64,000 nt of DNA from Liolophura sinensis (taxonomy: Eukaryota; Mollusca; Polyplacophora; Chitonida; Chitonidae), in the NCBI RefSeq assembly GCF_032854445.1, contig NC_088297.1, positions 4,961,991 through 5,025,990 on the forward strand, in the 5' to 3' direction. The first letter of the stretch is position 1. Each line of letters starts with the position of its first letter. Position numbers and translations under genes: made by a program. A model generated the notes under the pieces. The model searched no databases and was not told the DNA's origin. It saw nothing but the letters and a program-made list of their open reading frames with translations. This document shows, one piece after another, positions 21,985 through 34,280 of the stretch.

Positions 21985-22320
21985 GGGTCACAGGGACGAG
22001 GGTTCAATTTCGATCTCGGGCACCAGGAATTTTTCAAAATCACCCTGGTTTTATTTGTTCTCTATGCCATACCAGGGACAATACGAGGGCGGTGGAAAAC
22101 TTTTTAGAGGCCTTACACCAAGCTCTACGTGGACTTCTTGCTTTCTGTCAATATCACATACATACAGGCCCTGTGTCATGTTTAGGAAATTTCGTCACAC
22201 AGTAACCTTCGGTGGTTTCTGTGGTCACTCCGATTCCTCCACACATAAAACTGACTACCATCGTATACTAGAGGGAAACGTTCTTTAATTTTAATTAATT
22301 AATTAAATAAATAATTACTT
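21985..22320 (+). repeat. Degraded tRNA-type SINE
   Basis: B-box-like 'gagggttcaatttcgatctc', later 'aaccttcggtggtttctgtg', 'ctccgattcctccacacata' and 'ctgactaccatcgtatacta', then an AT-rich tail. Same body type as 3870-4345, with an unrelated insertion in the middle. Confidence 0.5.
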
Positions 22321-22329
22321 TTAATAATT

Positions 22330-23420
22330 AAAGTACCGATCAGTGTATTGCACAGAAAAACGTGAATAACATTTGTGTTAGCATCAGTTCTCAATAACAG
22401 TTATTTCGCTGTGAGACAAAGCTTCTTATGCGTCTTTTCAGACAAAGTTTTGAAGGAGATTGTTGACGTTGCTAGAATACGAAAGAGTCAGTATCTTATG
22501 TATACATATGGGAAATGACAGCATCCTCGTCGCTGGTTTCGGTAAACTAAAACCATCATGAACGTGATAAACATTGAAAAGTAACAATGAAAAGATTTAC
22601 ATAAATGATCTCCATTTTTGTTTCATGTCCCTCCAGAGTATTCATTTTTCGTTACTCTGGGCTTTCCTTTGTGTCTACTAGTGATTAGCATAAGCTGCCA
22701 CAGGAACCGCCACAAAGTCTAGCCAGATCAAACCAAAGTTGTTTGAAAGGTCACCAGATTTAACCTTGAAAAATCCCAAATCCCAAATGAACTATGAGTT
22801 TCTTCATGACATAATCCCAGCCGCCCGTCGTGTCTGGGGTGATCTTCTTCACACACCTGCCCCTGTTAACGCTGAGCACCTGTGGATTTCCTTAATTATC
22901 TCCAGGTATCTACAGGTAAGCTGTTCAGGATCGTCTTCCAAAACAGCCATGAGGACAGAGAGCATTTTGCCTACAAGGGTCGAAAAAAAATGCTTGTGGC
23001 CTCTACATGTAGGAGTTCCGGAATTCCACCAGGAGATGTTTTTCTCCCCTGCTTATGTCTTTCTCCCTCTTCCATCACTGCCAGGTACGGTAGGATGGTC
23101 TAGGGAGGCATATATTTATTTTTGTAGTTTTCTTCTAAAAAGCTTTGACTTCATGACTTGGACGCAAAATAGCTGCCCTGTCCAAAACTTGAATTGTTAA
23201 AATAGCACCGGGTTGAGTTGTGAATGAAACACTGTCACCACAGATCACCGAACGTCACTGGTTAAAAAGAGATGTTTGTTCGTATTTAAATGATAAATAA
23301 ACTTGGTGAAATGAAAACAATGCTCCTTTGTCTTTGCAAACTATTTCAAATTTAAATTGAGTTCAAATTTAACTTTATGGCAATGATTTAATCTGCTTGT
23401 TTTGAACATGTGCGTGCATG
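22330..23420. other. Intron 1 segment without recognised features
   Basis: A plus-strand open frame at 22739-23200 has no domain, no signal peptide and no supporting splice sites that I can defend. Nothing else seen. Confidence 0.35.
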
Positions 23421-23424
23421 TGAA

Positions 23425-23580
23425 CGAGCAAGTTGAAATACTATTTAAGCATCGACATGAACAGTTGCAACAAAACCCAGAATGAGGTAATTGGCCGGAG
23501 GCCTTAATTCACCAGTGACGAAGCGATCACCCTGTCGTCGCTTCTCTGGATTTACTCTCTATGCTGTAGTTTTGATTATT
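23425..23580 (+). repeat. Family B, B1 fragment
   Basis: 'actatttaagcatcgacatg', 'aacagttgcaacaaaaccca' and 'ctggatttactctctatgct' match the second half of B1. Confidence 0.7.
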
Positions 23581-23654
23581 ATTATGAATCTCCACGTTTT
23601 TGGAGCTTCAAGTTTGTTTATCACGTATTTGTTAACCAAGTTTGTAGTAGCGCT

Positions 23655-23745
23655 CATTTAGTAGTACCACGTGGCGAAAGTATATTCACCCAATCCATGA
23701 AGGGTCACCGGATCAAATCCCAGGTGTTGCCCCACACACGCTGAA
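23655..23745 (+). repeat. tRNA-like SINE head fragment
   Basis: 'taccacgtggcgaaagtata' resembles an A-box region and 'caccggatcaaatcccaggt' a B-box. No recognisable body follows. Confidence 0.35.
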
Positions 23746-24089
23746 TTGCAAAACAGGCGCTTTGTTTACGTTTGATGCAATCCTTTCCCACGGCAGATTT
23801 CCAGCACTGGTGTTGAAAGCCGTTTGTTTGCCGTTTCTGCAAAAGCGCTGCTCAGTTGTTTGACGGCGAGTGTTTGCAAAAACCCGATTGCGATAGCGTA
23901 TATCCATTGCGTGATTGGCGCGTTCCACTGAGGTCATGCCTGTATGCGGCTTGGAAAGAGTTGGGTCCCCGATTTGAAAACAAACCAGAGCAAAAGGGTG
24001 AGGATCAGCGCCACAATAAATCCCGACAAGCTGGTAATTAAACCACAGACGACATTCCAACCACTGAGAAGGTGCCTCCATTCTTCGAA

Positions 24090-24540
24090 TTTATATAACA
24101 CGTGGTACACAGTTCAGCCACTAACTAGAAAAGTTCCCCTTGCTGTACTTTGTTTTTAACACGTTGTCGACATTTACACCATTATAAAGGTCTCTCCGTT
24201 CTTTGTATTTAACCATTACAAAGATCAATTCGTCCTTTGCGTTTATCATGTGCTGGACACTTAAAACGGTATAAAGTTTAACACGTTTAACACGTGTTCA
24301 ACTCTCCATTCAAGCACTGTACAAGACCCTTCTTTAACACGTGATCGACACATTAACCACAACAGAAGACTCTTAAGTCCTTATACGTTTCTTTTAATTT
24401 AAATATAACACGTGGTCGACATTTCAACCACCATTAAAAGTCCGTGCCTTTCTTTATTATTATTATTTATTTTAACACGTCGTCGATACTTAAGTCATTT
24501 TAAAAGGTTTCTCTGCTCATTGATTTTACCACGTGGCTCA
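24090..24540 (+). repeat. Degenerate array of CACGTG/GTCGAC motifs
   Basis: About eight loosely spaced units of 60-75 bp, each built around 'taacacgtggtcgacattt' or a variant, followed by 'accattaaaagg' and a T-rich 'ttctttatttaa' stretch. Examples are near 24099, 24158, 24288, 24335, 24408, 24476 and 24528. Many carry CACGTG, the canonical E-box. Divergence between units is high. Confidence 0.65.
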
Positions 24541-24545
24541 GTGTG

Positions 24546-27500
24546 TACTCTGAATTCAGCCTAAACTTACAGACACTTGTAACGTTCAGCTCCATAGTTG
24601 CTCGATTCTTTGCCCTCGCCGACCAGCACGTGAGCAGCTGATCGTTATTCCAGTAATGTAATTAAATTGACTAAAATGTGCAATTGGTTAAATACGTTTG
24701 ATATTGTTGTTTTATTCCAGATAAATTTTCTGTATGATATTCAGGGAAATTTCACGTGCCAATTAAAGTTCTTGCTCATCTGTTCCATTTGAGAATTGTC
24801 AGTGCCTGCGCAAAACAAACTTTCTTTTGTTATTGTGTTCGGATACAAGTACATTTAAAGGTATACTTGTCATATTCATAGCATAGGGTAACTATTACGT
24901 ATTTAATAGTTGTTTGTTTGAAGATTGAACTATTATGTGTTAGCGGTAAAAACAATTGTCTTAGACTCGTAAGTCTTAATATCAGACTGTAATATAAACT
25001 TCGTAAATACTTCTACTCCGAGAAGTGAACACATTGTTAAATTCCAAGCGCGAAAATGGTCTTAAACGCACGGCGTTTAGTTGCACGAGCATGTTAACGT
25101 ATATAAAATGGCGCGAAGGAAAGGTATTTCCTGGCGTCTTCACACTTCCGGCAGGCATGCGAGGCGTTGAGTTTGGATTAACAGAAGTGAATATATAAAC
25201 GAGCATATTCACACGATTTATCCGGATATCTGGTCATCGCTTCTGATATTGACACAGTTTCAGAAATGCCTGCGCCAGGAAATAGGTGAGAGATAATAGA
25301 GACGATCTCCATCCGTTACACGTAATTCTCATGGCTAGTCTGGGTTGCCGAACGACATAGTTGTGTAAAGATTAGAGCATTAGTCGGCCTCCACAACAGG
25401 TCGTAAACAACAAAAAATCCCTGCTAAGATTAACAGACATTACAATGGGGTCGGGTCAATTCCATGCTCTAATTCTTGTTCAGACTTTAGCTGATTTACT
25501 CGTTCATCACTTTTCCGAGCACTAATTCGTTTAACACGCTTCTGTCTAAGCCGGTGTTCCTGTCCGCAGCGGTAGGAAAGCTATTATGACGGATGTAAGC
25601 CGCTGTTTCGGATCTGTCTATCCTCCCAGGGCAAGCTTGCTGGAAATACCTTACCGGTACTTTGGTCTTTTCACGTAGAAATCCAAGGCTAAAGTAATAG
25701 CGCTGATGAGAGCAATATTCACATTTCACTGCTTGAGGATATCCTTAACGGAGATAGCTAGGAGACTTTTGTAATTTCAAGTTTGTCATTCGAAAACTAC
25801 CCAGTTTTATTCATCATGGTTCACAGTCACCATATATCTCCTCATTTACATAAAAAATGTTTTTACAGATTTGTCCACATATCCCATCTTCTGAAGTTTA
25901 AAACTTAAACTTTCAAATTTCAACTTTAATTTACATTTTATCATTTCAACAGAAGCACAGAAACATGATCAAAGATTTGCAGTACCATATGTTACCATTG
26001 TGACAGTTTCAGTCTCAGTTTCAGATATGCGCTTAAGACAAAGTTTCACCCAGTAAGTCAAACCTGGCTTTATGACAGTGGCGCTAGATCATTCTTTAAA
26101 GTGCCGTATATATGACAGCATCACAAACATTGCTAAATTTAGATACCAAGGTCTTGATTATTGCACACCGCTGTATCCCAAAATTTCAAAGCATCGCTTG
26201 CAACATTATGAAAGAATAACTGAATAAATGGTTTAACGCCACATCGGCCTTTCTTCAGCCATTTGTAACGATCCAGTTCAGAGTCCATGAACAAGGATGT
26301 AGCCTATATATTGTAAATGTGTGAACGGATATGTAGTTAAAGGCACACTGGCAGTATGTCAGCCTGTCGTGACTATTCGAGGTGATGAGTATAACATAAG
26401 ATAGATGAGATAACGTGCATCATCGAGGACAAAATCTTTTAACTCCGTTCCGCCCATAGACTGTATATTTAGCAACTTCTTAAGCAACTGCGAAAAACAA
26501 ACCAAGGCTAAGCAATACCAGCAGTAACTCCCTGATGTCTACACTGACGTTTGGCTATATGGGACACACTGATGTGTTCAGCTACCGAAGTAAAGAATTG
26601 ACTCTGACCCACCCATAAACGGTAAATTTGCAGAGTGCGGATTAACGGCTTAAGATGACAAGGACAACACGATATAGTAGAGTCCATAATGTTAACCCTA
26701 ACAGTCAATGAGAGACATCGGGTTTCCCCGAGACCTGAAGAGCTGGGAGTTCTGAGGGAAACGTTTTAATCGTCCTTTATTTTGACGGGAGATCCCCTTA
26801 ATTGAGTCCCCATTTCTGTTTGTACAGAGAACAAACCGAGGGACATCCACATCTAAATATTTGTATCTTTGCCGAGAGAAAACTGCCAAAGAAATTAATC
26901 AACAAAATCTGTCTGTTTTCAGATCGACGACTCGAAATGAAGCACTTCCCCATGGGCGTCTCCTTCACGCGTTTTTTTCTGGATAAAACCCAATTCTGTA
27001 GAAGTACGTGACATCAGGAAATCTCGAGCAAACGAGAAAATCGCAAATCGTTTATTATTTGCTTAGACATTGTACATAACTGGGACAGCCTTTGATCTAA
27101 GTTCCAGTTCTTGTCTATCTGAGTAAAAGTCGGAGAGAAAAGTAGTTTTATTTACACGAATCAAATGGACTCTTACAAATCAAATGGACTCTTACCAATC
27201 AAATGGACTCTTACAAATCAAATATACTCAGTTGTTCAACAGTGTGTCAGGATTTAAGCGTGGTATAACTGACGTAAATCTGAACTCAAGCATCGTTTGT
27301 TCTTGGGAGCAGACTAATTTTAAGATTTAAGTGGACATGACTAAGCCTATAAGTTTCACACTTTGAACAATCGGTCCCAGATCAAATCTGATTGGCTGAT
27401 CACTGATAAGGTTGACCTAACCACAAAATAGGAAATTTTCACTTTAAGATGTTCCCATATTCTTCTCCACATATACGAACTTTCGTCCTAATATTGAACG

Positions 27501-28015
27501 AGGGTAACCACTAATGTGGAAGTTTCGGTATAGAGTTGTCAGCAATTATACACAATTTATTATCACATATATTTAGCGTCTCGGTTTACAAATAATCCTC
27601 GTGGTTATTAACCAGGAATAATAATCATTCCAGCCAAAAGTTGAATAGGAATACCGGCAACCTGTTAATAAATTCTTAATCAATGTTATGCTCTTATATA
27701 TGACCAATTGGGCTTCGACCTTTGACCTCTTTATTGACGTTGTGATTTGAGGTAACCGAAGGTCAGGGTTTATCAAGTTGAATATTTATTCCGGTGAATT
27801 ATAACGAAGTTTTTCGTTTTTAAATAATGTAAAATTTAAACAATGATCTAGAGCGCATATAATCGATACGCAGATGTTGACTTTTGACACTTGATAAAAT
27901 ACAAAAAAAGTGGCGCTGATCGAAAAATTAAATTGCCCAAGGCCGTGTCAAATAGAAATCATTGCAATGGCAGACTCGGGGAGGTTGACATAGCAAATTA
28001 ACTTTAGCAATTTGA
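24546..28015. other. Intron 1 segment, mostly unique sequence
   Basis: Only the 18-bp array at 27159-27229 stands out. A minus-strand frame at 25496-25729 begins at GTG and has no recognisable domain. Confidence 0.4.
27159..27229 (+). repeat. 18-bp tandem repeat, four units
   Basis: The unit aatcaaatggactcttac is repeated, with single-base changes and a decayed last unit. Confidence 0.92.
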
Positions 28016-28021
28016 TTAAAT

Positions 28022-28095
28022 GACATGGAGCCGTGGTTAAGATGCTTGCTTTTCAATCGCCAGGACATACTATGCGGGTGTTGGTTAAATTGCAG
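28022..28095 (+). repeat. tRNA-like SINE head
   Basis: 'ggagccgtggttaagatgct' and 'tgcttttcaatcgccaggac' resemble the head at 42727. A B-box-like 'ggtgttggttaaattgcag' follows, without a body. Confidence 0.5.
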
Positions 28096-28134
28096 CCTCA
28101 AACAGAGAATATCTGAGATTCCTGCTCTTCCTTA

Positions 28135-28425
28135 CTTTATATACTTTGTTGGTTCTTTGATGGTTTATGTTCAATATTCTTGCAACCTGCGGATGGTCGT
28201 GGGTTTCCCCCGGGCTTTGCCTGGTTTCCTCCCACCATAATGTTGGCCTCCGTCGTATAAGTGAAATATTCTTCATTACGGCGTAGAACATCCAATGAAA
28301 TAAATAAATAAATCAAATTCAACATTGTTCTGGAAATTGTTCTTGGGATTATTGACCCAGAACGTTTATTTTGATTAAGGGCTGGTATACGAATGTCTGT
28401 TTTGATGCCGACAATGTTCTAGACG
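28135..28425 (+). repeat. Family B, block B2, interrupted by a family A SINE
   Basis: 'tatactttgttggttctttg' on the left and 'ctggaaattgttcttgggat', 'gggctggtatacgaatgtct' on the right are contiguous in other copies. A SINE occupies 28168-28315. Confidence 0.75.
28168..28315 (+). mobile_element. Family A SINE inserted in a B2 block
   Basis: A 5'-truncated copy from 'ttgcaacctgcggatggtcg' to 'aacatccaatgaaataaata'. The flanks carry a likely but imperfect target duplication, ttcaatatt versus ttcaacatt. The insertion point in B2 is almost the same as at 20551. Confidence 0.82.
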
Positions 28426-28429
28426 TTTT

Positions 28430-29340
28430 GGTGTCAGTAAGGGGTAGACAGCATTGCCAGGTTTTACATGCAGTCCATTTGAGATCACGTACCTTTAACC
28501 AATATGACCTACAGCTTTCGTCATGGTGAGAGGGATTGTGAACCTGCCAAAAGGCGGTGATTTATGAAAATGACCAAAACTGGCCCGTCGTTGATCAACG
28601 TGATTCATACAGAACTGAGTTGGCAGTCCCATCTCTTCTTTAATGAACAAACAAAGACAAACATCTTGCCCGTAAAAGAAAAACTCCTTCGTATATACGT
28701 GTACCATTGAACTATCCTATATCACTATGTTTACCTTCTCTTTAACGTGCCTAAATCTGTACAAAACCCTCGCGAAGGGCAGAGGCTCTCACATTTTTCT
28801 TCTGCCAAGACCTGAAAAAAATACCGAGGCTGTTTTTTCTGACCATCCTGTCCCATGAACACATGCTTAGAGAAAACTTGGCAAGCCTCACTGACATGGT
28901 TCAAGGTCCGACTGCCCACTCAAGTAATGGTTTCTCTCTCCGTATACGCCCCAACCTCATTTCTTCAGAAGGTGTATAAGCCGGATTCTGAGGACCTTCC
29001 CTCCTCTCAAAGTGCCTTAATACCTTGTCATTACGCCCTTTGCCAAGTCTATAGATAACGGTTTTAAAGTTCTTCTTCGGAAATGCGGACCAATTTTTCA
29101 CACCTGGTCTGTAACCGCGGCGTTAAATCCGTGGATAACTTTGCATTGACGTTTACGCGTTTTTTAAAGACACCTGAACACGATGTTCAGGAAAGGCCAG
29201 TCAGCAAAATCCAAGCTGCTGTCCACAAAAAATGCTCCTCCTACTAAGGGGAAACCTTTGAAACTCAGAAAGATATGCTGGCATTTCCAGTGAAAGTGTA
29301 CAGCGACCTTGTAAAAGATTTGATTTAAAACATAAAACAT
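28430..29340. other. Intron 1 segment without recognised features
   Basis: Nothing supported on either strand. Confidence 0.35.
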
Positions 29341-29356
29341 GTTTTAAAATCCTTAA

Positions 29357-29360
29357 ACTT

Positions 29361-29400
<40 letters not shown>

Positions 29401-29402
29401 GA
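29357..29402. repeat. (CT)n microsatellite
   Basis: Alternating CT, interrupted once by 'cg'. The complement gives a false Arg/Glu open frame. Confidence 0.97.
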
Positions 29403-29621
29403 TCGACTTTAGTATAGAGCAGTGTCCACTGGAACATTTACGACAAAGCTATGGTTACTGGGCCGCCTTTGATAAAGCACCTTTTACTCTCACGTAAAGC
29501 TACGTAGAATTTACACACCATGGACAATATTTGATATCCCGATAAAAAAAAAAACACAACAAAATATTTCAGATAATTATCAGATATGCAATACAAACAA
29601 AGCCCTTTAATATATAAACAA

Positions 29622-30415
29622 CAACAGCATAGAGAGTAAAGCCAGGGTAGCGACAACAGACTACAGTATGGAGAGTAAAATCAGAGAAGTGACAACAGAT
29701 TGTAGCATGGAGAGTAGAACCAGAGCAGCAAAAAGAGATGACAGCATGGGGAGTAAAGCCAGAGCAGCAACAACAGAGTATAGCATGGAGAGTAAAACCA
29801 GAGTAGCGAAAACAGATTACAGCGTGGAGAGTAAACCAGAGCAGCGACAATAGACTACAGCGTGGAGAGTAAAAACATAGCAGCGACAATAGACTACAGC
29901 GTGGAGAATAAACCAGAGCAGCGACAAAAGAGTACAGCATGGAGAGTAATACCAGAGCAGCGAAAACAGATTACAGCGTGGAGAGTAAACCAGAGCAGCG
30001 ACAATAGAGTACAGCATGGAGAGTAAAAACAGAGCAGCGACAATAGACTACAGCATGGAGAGTAAAAACATAGCAGCGACAATAGACTACAGCGTGGAGA
30101 ATAAACCAGAGCAGCGACAACAGAGTACAGCATGGAGAGTAATACCAGAGCAGCGAAAACAGATTACAGCGTGGAGAGTAAACCAGAGCAGCGACAATAG
30201 ACTACAGCATGGAGAGTAATACCAGAGCAGCAAAAACAGATTACAGCGTGGAGAGTAAACCAGAGCAGCGACAATAGAGTACAGCATGGAGAGTAATACC
30301 AGATCAGCGAAAACAGATTACAGCGTGGAGAGTAAACCTGTAACAAGAGGCCACAGCGTGGAGAGTAAAAACAGGGAAGCGACAATAGACTGCGGCATGG
30401 AAAGTAAAGCCAGAA
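29622..30415 (-). repeat. 38/39-bp minisatellite, about 20 units, derived from family B
   Basis: Units read gactacagcgtggagagtaa followed by aaccagagcagcgacaata, 38 or 39 bp long. The complement is the B1 core ('gctgctctggttttactctc'). In the right part the units alternate as a 77-bp dimer (a 'gagtacagcatggagagtaa' unit then a 'gattacagcgtggagagtaa' unit), i.e. a higher-order repeat. Because many units are 39 bp, long open frames appear on both strands; these are not genes. Confidence 0.95.
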
Positions 30416-30419
30416 CATA

Positions 30420-31875
30420 AACATTTTTAAACAATTTTTGAACACATAGCATTGCATTTTGTTTCAGTATTGTTTTAACGTAGCACACATGTTTCCTTGC
30501 ACTGGAACCGTCATTGTCTCATTCGGTCTAACCATCATCTTCTACACAAAGGTGACTCTTCTCAGGCATATCAGCATTAAGTGCTTCAATCCGGGTTAAT
30601 CCGCATGCATTGTTGGCTAAAGGATGCCCCACGGGAAAGCCGATAATCCTTGGCCCTTTCGGCAGTGGCAACGCTGGACATGTGGACTGACCACAGGCGC
30701 TGGACATCAGAAACTAACAAAAGATACAACAAATGACCGCTCGGTGCACTACGCCCCCCCCCCCCCCCACGCACCCGCAAGCAACACACACACTCTCCGC
30801 CAGCTTTCTTCACACAAGAGCCCAGGATAAAACTCGTTATGGCCTTTCACGTGGCTGCGGCGCCTTACCACAGAAATTTGTTTCCCATGAAGGACTTGTT
30901 TGTGGGTCATTTAACCGCATCACTCGATAAGCCTGTCACCACAGTTCTGAACTACTGTCCCATCAATCCCTTATTAAGTCAGTGGATGAGGACTTCAGCT
31001 TACCACTTGGCCTAGTAACCCATAGATTAGTGAGGCAGCATAACACGTGATAGATTTAAAAATTTAATCGCTCTACATGATGCGTGGGAATCAACATTTC
31101 ACACCGCGTATATGATATTCGGATAATGCATACGGTATACACCCTTTGTGCGTTACACATATATAGTCTGCTCTGCAAGCCATCGTGGATAGGAAATAAA
31201 TCATATTTCTCATGGCATATGCGTAAAAATGATACATATAGCCTGGATGTCACATCTATCCCTGCGTGTTACACATCTAGGGTCTATTCCGCAAACCATC
31301 GTGGTTACAGAGGACAGGATAGATAAACAAATTCTTGTTTGGAAAGCAAAAGTTGCAATTCGGAACATATCTGGACAAATGCACACAGTGATTTCTCACT
31401 GCACATCTATACTAATCAAACAAAACCTGCTTGTTTTCTTCTGTGGTGTTTCTAAATTCTATGGGTGAAACATATTCGCGACCTAAATATATCTTTTGCT
31501 TTCGGGTTAAGGAAATCAAGCGTGCCTGAAAATGTCTGTATTTTTGAAACACTTAAACCTTTGACAAAAACCTTCAAGATGCATTATTAGGCAACGTGAC
31601 CTTAATGAAACTGGAGGTTGCAAAATAACAGATTACGCCAGGTAACATGATACACTAAAAAAAATTAATCTGTTATTTTTAACAAAAAAATTGTTGTCTG
31701 AGTGATGCTAATTAAATTTAGCAAATTAATTTTTTCAGTGTAAAGATAATAGTGGCGCATGTTTTTCAAGATTCAACACGGGCAAGACGGTATGTTGTCC
31801 CAAAAATGGGAAAAAACTTGTAAGATGTGTTTGAACATTACTAATCTAGGCGTTTAAACAGACACTCTTATACCA
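30420..31875. other. Intron 1 segment, low-complexity C run
   Basis: Contains a run of 17 C at about 30752-30768 and otherwise nothing recognised. Confidence 0.35.
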
Positions 31876-31879
31876 GCCT

Positions 31880-32040
31880 TCAAATGAAAACAATCACAAG
31901 GCCAATTCCCAAAACTTCACTCAAAACAAACCAACAGTAGAACGAACAAAGTATAAAATATTTATATAAGTATACGAAATTAAGACGGATTCATATAATG
32001 AGAATTCATATAACAAGCCACAGCTTTCTGTGATGTTGGA
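31880..32040 (-). repeat. Family B, block B2
   Basis: 'caatcacaaggccaattccc', 'aaaacaaaccaacagtagaa' and 'aaagtataaaat' form the complement of the B2 segment. Confidence 0.6.
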
Positions 32041-32049
32041 CAGACGCTA

Positions 32050-33580
32050 TGAATCTATCCATCTTGGCGATCTAACCCCCTGTGAGATGCAAAATGACAA
32101 CGTCTTGTTCTAAATGCTCGGGGCGAGGGCATTTAAACAAATCCATCACACAAAAAATGGCCATGCACACATGATAAATGGCATATGTCACAACGGAGTT
32201 CCACAATTCGTTACTAGCTCAAATACCAAATTACAGTACTGATTTCTTTTTTTTTTTTTTTTTTGAAAAACCCAACAGTTTGATAAACGATCCTTGTTCT
32301 GAAAATTTTAATGAAATTGCAGTTCAGAACATTGCTGGGTAAATGAACAGTGAAATGTTCCAAGATGGGATGTATTTAAAACAAAGGGATGGAAGACAAC
32401 GTATATGGCCTACTACATGTAACGTTTGAGCACGTACGTGCAATTGTGGATGGGGATAAGGTGATAAGGTGTGGGGCATTTAACCTGCAAGATGTTTACG
32501 TTAAAATCTCAACTGTATTGGGCCTCATTACTGACGTTTGTAAGTGACAAATCTACAGACTGTGGCTACCACATGATCAACAACTTGTGTGTTTCATTTG
32601 GCTAGCAAAGAATTACATTAACCAATTTTACCTGCGCGTGATATTGTTACATAACTTCAGCAAACTGCTGAACAATGACGTCTGTTTGAGATTAAATACT
32701 AGAATAACAGCTTAGATTCGGGTTGCTTTTATGTGTCTGCGCATACTGTTGTTTCGAACTCCCTTTAATGCTTATGACAGTATTTAAACGCTGCCCCACA
32801 TCAAGCCTAGTATTACATTTAATTCCCTGATATGTTAATATTGACGCAAGACTTTGAACAAATAAAGTATTACGATGGCATACACTCAACGTTCAGCTCA
32901 GCAATAGCTCGTAGAAACTTGGCTATGAGATGCAACTTTGACCACGCATAACCTTTACTCTCACTTGTTTTCGCTATTATTATTTTAACATTTGTCTCCA
33001 GATGTTATTATTTTACCGTGCAGAGAAAACTAATGCCAGTCTATCTGTACCTAGATACAGGGCAAATAGCCACTGTGGACATACACGTCTTCACGTCTGA
33101 CCACGCCGAATGACATCTGCTTTCACAGGAAGTTGATGCATTTCGCGACAATCCCTGACGTTCTCTTTGGACACAAATTGTATTGTTCGAGGTACGTCTA
33201 GACAATGGGGTTTCTCTTGTGGCAAGAAAAAAACTTGTCTCGACTTTAGAACTTCTGTTAAACGTGATCTTTGGAAATGTTTGAGAGAAGCTTTGAGGCA
33301 ATTAAAACAAGCAGCAGCCTTCAATTTGCAGCACGCGTGGATTGTCGCGTAAGGGGATGGTGCGCTCACAAAAGGCAGGGTTCTGTTCAAAAGTCGACAA
33401 ACAAGTGGACCGCCTTGCAGAACGCCAAGTATTTCAAACCAAACTTTACGCAATGCTGTGAATTCCTGTGGACAATCGTCTTGGCATGCCTGGTTGGCTT
33501 TAATGAAGGTTTACAAAAATGAAGTTTCCAAACGATTGAAACAAGACGTAGAATTCTTGAGTCACTTGTTCATCAAGGGG
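32050..33580. other. Intron 1 segment without recognised features
   Basis: A T run lies near 32247-32265. Open frames at 33041-33522 overlap each other on both strands and have no domain. Confidence 0.35.
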
Positions 33581-33587
33581 CATTTTT

Positions 33588-33718
33588 ACTATTTAAGCAT
33601 TCACATAAACAGTTAGAATAAAACCGTAAATGAGGTTAGCAGGAGACCGTATTTCACCGCTTACATTTGCCAAATATCTCACCGCCGGCGCTGCTCGGGT
33701 TTGAATCCCTTTTGTGCA
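33588..33718 (+). repeat. Family B, B1 fragment
   Basis: 'actatttaagcattcacata', 'aacagttagaataaaaccgt' and 'gaccgtatttcaccgcttac' match B1. Confidence 0.7.
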
Positions 33719-33884
33719 CGTCTTACATTATTTTACAAAGCACTCATAAGTTGGGCCAGACACAACGTCCATGACAATTCATATCGAAGGTATACGTCAC
33801 CGGGAAATTTAAATTCGACGTAATATTATGAAAGCTTTGTTAAACGGGCCCCAGTGCCTTAGTATGAGTGTATTTTTCATACTA

Positions 33885-34280
33885 TATATCGGGTGGGCAT
33901 AAAAAATGGCCCGTGCTTTGATGCTGCATTGCTCCCTAATCCTTTGTTCCAACCGTTTCAAACTTTAGACATTCAAATGGCATGATTTTGTTAATACTGA
34001 CCAATTTTCAAGGTCATAGCTTGAATGGTCTGTTCACAGGGTTAAAATGAAAACATAGCCTCAAAAACGTACGTTCCGGTGACCAACATTGCATCACCTG
34101 TCAGGTGTTAGGAGGGTCGCACGGGAAAATTTACTTGAGGATGAACTAAAAGCACGTATCAAGGACTGCTGGGAAAAAATTACTCTTAAAGAGATTCGGG
34201 ACTCAATCAGTTCATGGAAGAAACGTTTGCGCGCCGTCTACCGAGAAGATGGAGGACAAATTGATCACCTTTTCAAGTAA
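33885..34280 (+). pseudogene. Truncated Tc1/mariner-type (DDE) transposon remnant
   Basis: The open frame 34089-34280 encodes a peptide ending in WKKRLRAVYREDGGQIDHLF and a stop. This is the typical C-terminus of mariner-like DDE transposases (WEKIT..EIR..I.SWKKRLRA...GG.I.H.F). There is no ATG, and the catalytic part is absent. The 200 bp before it may be the 5' end of the same element ('gggcataaaaaatggcccgt'), which would make this an internally deleted copy. No matching terminal inverted repeat was found. It lies in intron 1, antisense to the gene. Confidence 0.72.

Noticed and set aside
25496-25729. A 77-codon minus-strand frame with a plausible amino-acid mix
   Set aside because: It starts at GTG, has no domain and no splice support.
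29569-30457. Several open frames on both strands with repeating Tyr-Ser-Pro or Glu-Ser-Lys patterns
   Set aside because: They come from a tandem array whose 38/39-bp units keep frames open. There is no start context and no domain.
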